From assembly GCA_905236535.1 (NCBI GenBank), contig CAJOQN010000055.1:1-34481 (forward strand): a DNA stretch of 34,481 nucleotides, written 5' to 3'. Of the stretch, positions 32,079 through 34,481 are shown in pieces. The notes below the pieces were generated by a model. That model was not told the DNA's origin, did not search any database, and saw only the letters and a program-made list of their open reading frames with translations. Position 1 is the stretch's first letter; every line of letters begins with the position of its first letter. A program made the translations under genes and the position numbers. The stretch is from an uncultured Bacilli bacterium (GTDB lineage Bacteria; Bacillota_I; Bacilli_A; RFN20; CAG-826).

Positions 32079-33616
32079 TAATCGTCGCCTGCATCAAAGG
32101 CTTCTATGCCTTTCGCGATTGTGGTTTTTCTTGTTTTAACATTCTTTACAAAGATGAAAACGACAATAGAGACCACTACACATGAAAGAGCGTAGACTGG
32201 TAATAATTGCCAAGAGAAATTAGGGAATAATAACAAAACTCCTAAGGCAATTGGGGTGATGGTTTGAGCGGCCATACTGGAAGCGTAATAATACCCAGTA
32301 AAACGCCCAATTTTGGAGTTTGGACAAAGTTCCACCACCATTGGGAAAGAGTTGACATGGACTAAGGACATTCCAAATCCTTTCACAAACCAAATAATAT
32401 AAATCCAGATTGGGAAGACGCCAGAATGTGGTTTAATCGCCACAAAAGTGAGAATCATCCATGCCGCATAGGCTAAAGCGGTGACACCAAGACCACTTAG
32501 AAGCGTCCATTTTCTTCCAATCTTAGAGGCAATAATTCCGCCTAAAGCAAAACCAGCAACTGAACCGATACCACCTAAGATGGTGTTAACCATATTGCTG
32601 CTACTTTCAGCGCCTAAATAATAAACCGTATAGTTACCCATGAAGGTTCCAATCCCATTATCGGCCATAAACCAGAAGAATTCGGCCACCAAGATGAAGA
32701 TTAACATCATCTTATTCGCTTTAGACATTGGTTTATCTTCACTGACTTGGTCCACGACTTCAGCTTCAGATTCACCTCTAGCCATTTCATCTTTTACTTC
32801 TTCAGCAACTTTGTTTTCTTTAATTAAGATGAAAAGAACAATCGCCGAGATAAGCATTAAGACAGAAGCGATTAAGAATGGAGCTTCAATGGCCCAGATA
32901 TTGTGGTAAGCCCATGATAAGCTTTTATAGACAATATAATCACCTTCTTTAACTGTCGCAGTCCCTAAATATTGACTTAAGACAAAGAAGATACCAACGA
33001 CGGTAGCGTAAGCTCCGCCGATATAACCCATGATATTAATAATTCCATTGGCTTTACTACGTAAAGGTTTAGGGGTGATATCAGGCATTAATGCCACTGC
33101 TGGGTTACGATACATCATCGCAAATAAGACAACGATGGCCATCATAATGATGACACCAGCGAGGTTGTTATAATGGAATAATAATGGAATAAATGGGAAA
33201 GCTACTGAACAGACAAAGGTTCCCACTAAGATGTAGGGCATTCTTTTACCAATTCTTGAATGAGTCTTGTCAGAAATCATTCCAAAGATTGGAAGCAAGA
33301 TTAAAGCGGCAAGGTTATCGATCGCCATCATAATACCGACAAGGTATTGTTGTTGCTCGATAATCTCATTACATTGTTTTATTGCGCCGTCTACTTCCGC
33401 TGGGGTGTATCCGTTTGCGATGGTAATAGCCCTAAGATTTGCATAATCTGGGTTAAATGCTTTAGCGAAAAGTTCCGCTAAGAAAGTTGGACACCAAGAA
33501 TCATAGACTTGCCATAACAAAAGGATACCAAAAAAGGCGAAACCAATAATGAAGGTCCGCTTCAAGTTCAGTTTCAAAGGTTTGACCTCTGAAACTTGAG
33601 ATACATTATCAGTCAT
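32078..33616 (-). CDS. MFS transporter, GPH/SLC45-like
   Basis: This 512-aa transporter has 12 predicted helices. The diagnostic cytoplasmic loop LLPIFGMISDKTHSRIGKRMPYILVG follows the second helix, as in GPH and SLC45-type sugar:cation symporters. A second-half copy (GGIIASKIGRKWTL) and an acidic central loop (about 270-295) are also present. The N-terminal loop between helices 1 and 2 is unusually long (about 45 residues, CPTFLAELFAKAFNPDYANLR onward). A Shine-Dalgarno AAGGAG, 9 bases before the ATG, supports the start. Family members carry sugars or glycosides. Being coupled to a GDPD and next to a HAD phosphatase hints at a phosphodiester or glycoside substrate; that is inference. Confidence 0.88.
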   Translation of the reverse strand: MTDNVSQVSEVKPLKLNLKRTFIIGFAFFGILLLWQVYDSWCPTFLAELFAKAFNPDYANLRAITIANGYTPAEVDGAIKQCNEIIEQQQYLVGIMMAIDNLAALILLPIFGMISDKTHSRIGKRMPYILVGTFVCSVAFPFIPLLFHYNNLAGVIIMMAIVVLFAMMYRNPAVALMPDITPKPLRSKANGIINIMGYIGGAYATVVGIFFVLSQYLGTATVKEGDYIVYKSLSWAYHNIWAIEAPFLIASVLMLISAIVLFILIKENKVAEEVKDEMARGESEAEVVDQVSEDKPMSKANKMMLIFILVAEFFWFMADNGIGTFMGNYTVYYLGAESSSNMVNTILGGIGSVAGFALGGIIASKIGRKWTLLSGLGVTALAYAAWMILTFVAIKPHSGVFPIWIYIIWFVKGFGMSLVHVNSFPMVVELCPNSKIGRFTGYYYASSMAAQTITPIALGVLLLFPNFSWQLLPVYALSCVVVSIVVFIFVKNVKTRKTTIAKGIEAFDAGDD

Positions 33617-33640
33617 AGGGATAGGCTCCTTAATATAGTT

Positions 33641-34300
33641 TTATTTTAATAAACGACGAGGTTTTTTAAAAGAAAGTTTATTTAATGCGTCTTCTAATTC
33701 AAGAAAAGATTTGATGCTAACAACTTTATTTTTTATCTTCCCAAACCCATAAGAAGCATGAATAAATTTCACACCAGCTTTTTTGGCTTGAAGATAATCT
33801 TTAAAAGTGTCACCGACATAAATGACATCTTCAATTCCTTCTTTTTCCATGAGATATCGGATGTTCTCCGCTTTATCTAAACCAGTGTCGCCCGCGCATA
33901 AAGTACCTTTGAAATATTTCTTAAAATCATAGCCATTAATATAATTATCGATATACCCTTTAAAGGAGTTGCTCACAATATATAAATCATACTTTTTATA
34001 GAGGTTTTGCAGGACTTTTTCCTCATTTTCATATAATTTTCCGGGGTTTTTGCTTAAATATTTGATTTCTTCATCAAAACAAAGAAAGAACAATTTCATT
34101 CCTTCTTCAAAGTTGTCGTTAGGAAAGGCTAAAGGGGCGGTCTCTTCTGGAGTGAGACCCATATATGAGATGGTTATCTCTTTGGTAAAGCGATAAGGCT
34201 TATTATTTTTAATCATCGCTTCGTTCCATGCAAAAGTAATGCCCTCTAAGGCGTCCCATAATGTTCCATCTAAATCAAAAAATATGGCCTTTTTCATCAT
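33641..34300 (-). CDS. HAD-superfamily hydrolase (phosphoglycolate phosphatase-like)
   Basis: This is a 219-aa cytosolic phosphatase with all four HAD motifs: FFDLDGTLWDA (motif I, 8-18), IVSNSFKGY (motif II), a conserved Lys near 145-160, and VGDTFKDYLQAKKAG (motif IV). The helical cap after motif I is the subfamily I type, as in phosphoglycolate phosphatase and related sugar-phosphate or glycerol-phosphate phosphatases. Substrate cannot be read from the sequence. Two tandem ATGs (34300, 34297) lack a nearby Shine-Dalgarno. The stop is 24 bases before the MFS transporter start on the same strand, so all four genes down to 30906 may form one operon. Confidence 0.88.
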   Translation of the reverse strand: MMKKAIFFDLDGTLWDALEGITFAWNEAMIKNNKPYRFTKEITISYMGLTPEETAPLAFPNDNFEEGMKLFFLCFDEEIKYLSKNPGKLYENEEKVLQNLYKKYDLYIVSNSFKGYIDNYINGYDFKKYFKGTLCAGDTGLDKAENIRYLMEKEGIEDVIYVGDTFKDYLQAKKAGVKFIHASYGFGKIKNKVVSIKSFLELEDALNKLSFKKPRRLLK

Positions 34301-34352
34301 CTATAATTTATCACATTTACCTTATTCATTCTATGATAGATAGCCTCATTAC

Positions 34353-34390
34353 AAAAAAAGGCTTGATAATATTTATCAAACCTATTTTTT
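34353..34390. terminator. Bidirectional terminator downstream of tRNA-Lys
   Basis: A stem (34359-34369 with 34373-34383, one C-A mismatch) and a TAT loop carry a T7 tract on the minus strand and T6 on the plus strand. It should end the tRNA transcript and insulate the HAD gene. Confidence 0.82.
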
Positions 34391-34395
34391 ACCAA

Positions 34396-34471
<76 letters not shown>

Positions 34472-34481
34472 AACGCTTAAT

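Noticed and set aside
33617..34352. Promoter for the HAD gene (TTGTAA with TAGAAT, or TGT-GATAAA)
   Set aside because: Spacing or -35 match is poor for each candidate, so none is listed as a feature.

Overview
The window is an AT-rich chromosomal segment from a low-GC Gram-positive bacterium, most likely a reduced, gut-type member of the Bacilli/Mollicutes-like radiation (RF39, Erysipelotrichia or Izemoplasma relatives; this placement is inference). TGA is used as a stop (RicT-like, RimK-like and first ABC ATPase genes) and Trp is TGG, so the code is standard and classical Mycoplasma is excluded. There are five lipobox lipoproteins, a YfhO-type glycosyltransferase and the yaaT-rsmI neighbourhood of Firmicutes, and no outer-membrane or LPS-specific genes. 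I see no phage, IS element, CRISPR array or integrase. Genes are densely packed, many overlap by 1-4 bases, and no gap exceeds about 140 bases.

Layout. 1-1719 (+): end of a RicT/YaaT gene and rsmI. 1742-4825 (-): large YfhO-family membrane protein, divergent from typA (4928-6760, +). 6811-11936 (-): tight five-gene operon (zinc-ribbon membrane protein, RimK-like ATP-grasp ligase, calcineurin-like lipoprotein, polytopic membrane protein, RluA-type pseudouridine synthase). 12048-15185 (-): DegV fatty-acid-binding protein, an orphan 169-aa protein, and two related lipoproteins in tandem. 15262-17690 (-): BaiN/HI0933 flavoprotein and an MtaD-like deaminase. 17766-20677 (+): lipid kinase, PlsC acyltransferase, then a membrane protein with two TrkA-C domains. 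20719-26476 (-): operon of O-antigen-ligase-like protein, lipoprotein, two paralogous ABC ATPases and one permease. 26617-28941 (+): cytosolic GH2 glycosidase, converging at zero spacing on a CotH-type lipoprotein (28942-30828, -). 30906-34300 (-): HAD phosphatase, SLC45/GPH-type MFS transporter, glycerophosphodiesterase and a stand-alone Rex-N-like winged helix. 34396-34471 (-): tRNA-Lys(CTT).

How it works together. The dominant themes are envelope and lipid metabolism (YfhO, ligase/ABC operon, lipoproteins, DegV, lipid kinase, PlsC, GDPD) alongside translation housekeeping (RsmI, TypA, RluA, tRNA-Lys).

The most unusual feature is in gene expression signals. Several genes have a -10 box 7-9 bases from the start codon and no Shine-Dalgarno, predicting leaderless mRNAs, among them the two largest envelope-glycan genes. 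Others in the same window carry strong Shine-Dalgarno sites. Two intrinsic terminators are embedded in the coding sequence of the convergent neighbour. I did not find an unmistakably new multi-gene system. The best candidates are the ligase/lipoprotein/twin-ATPase operon with its palindromic operator and the leaderless regulon.
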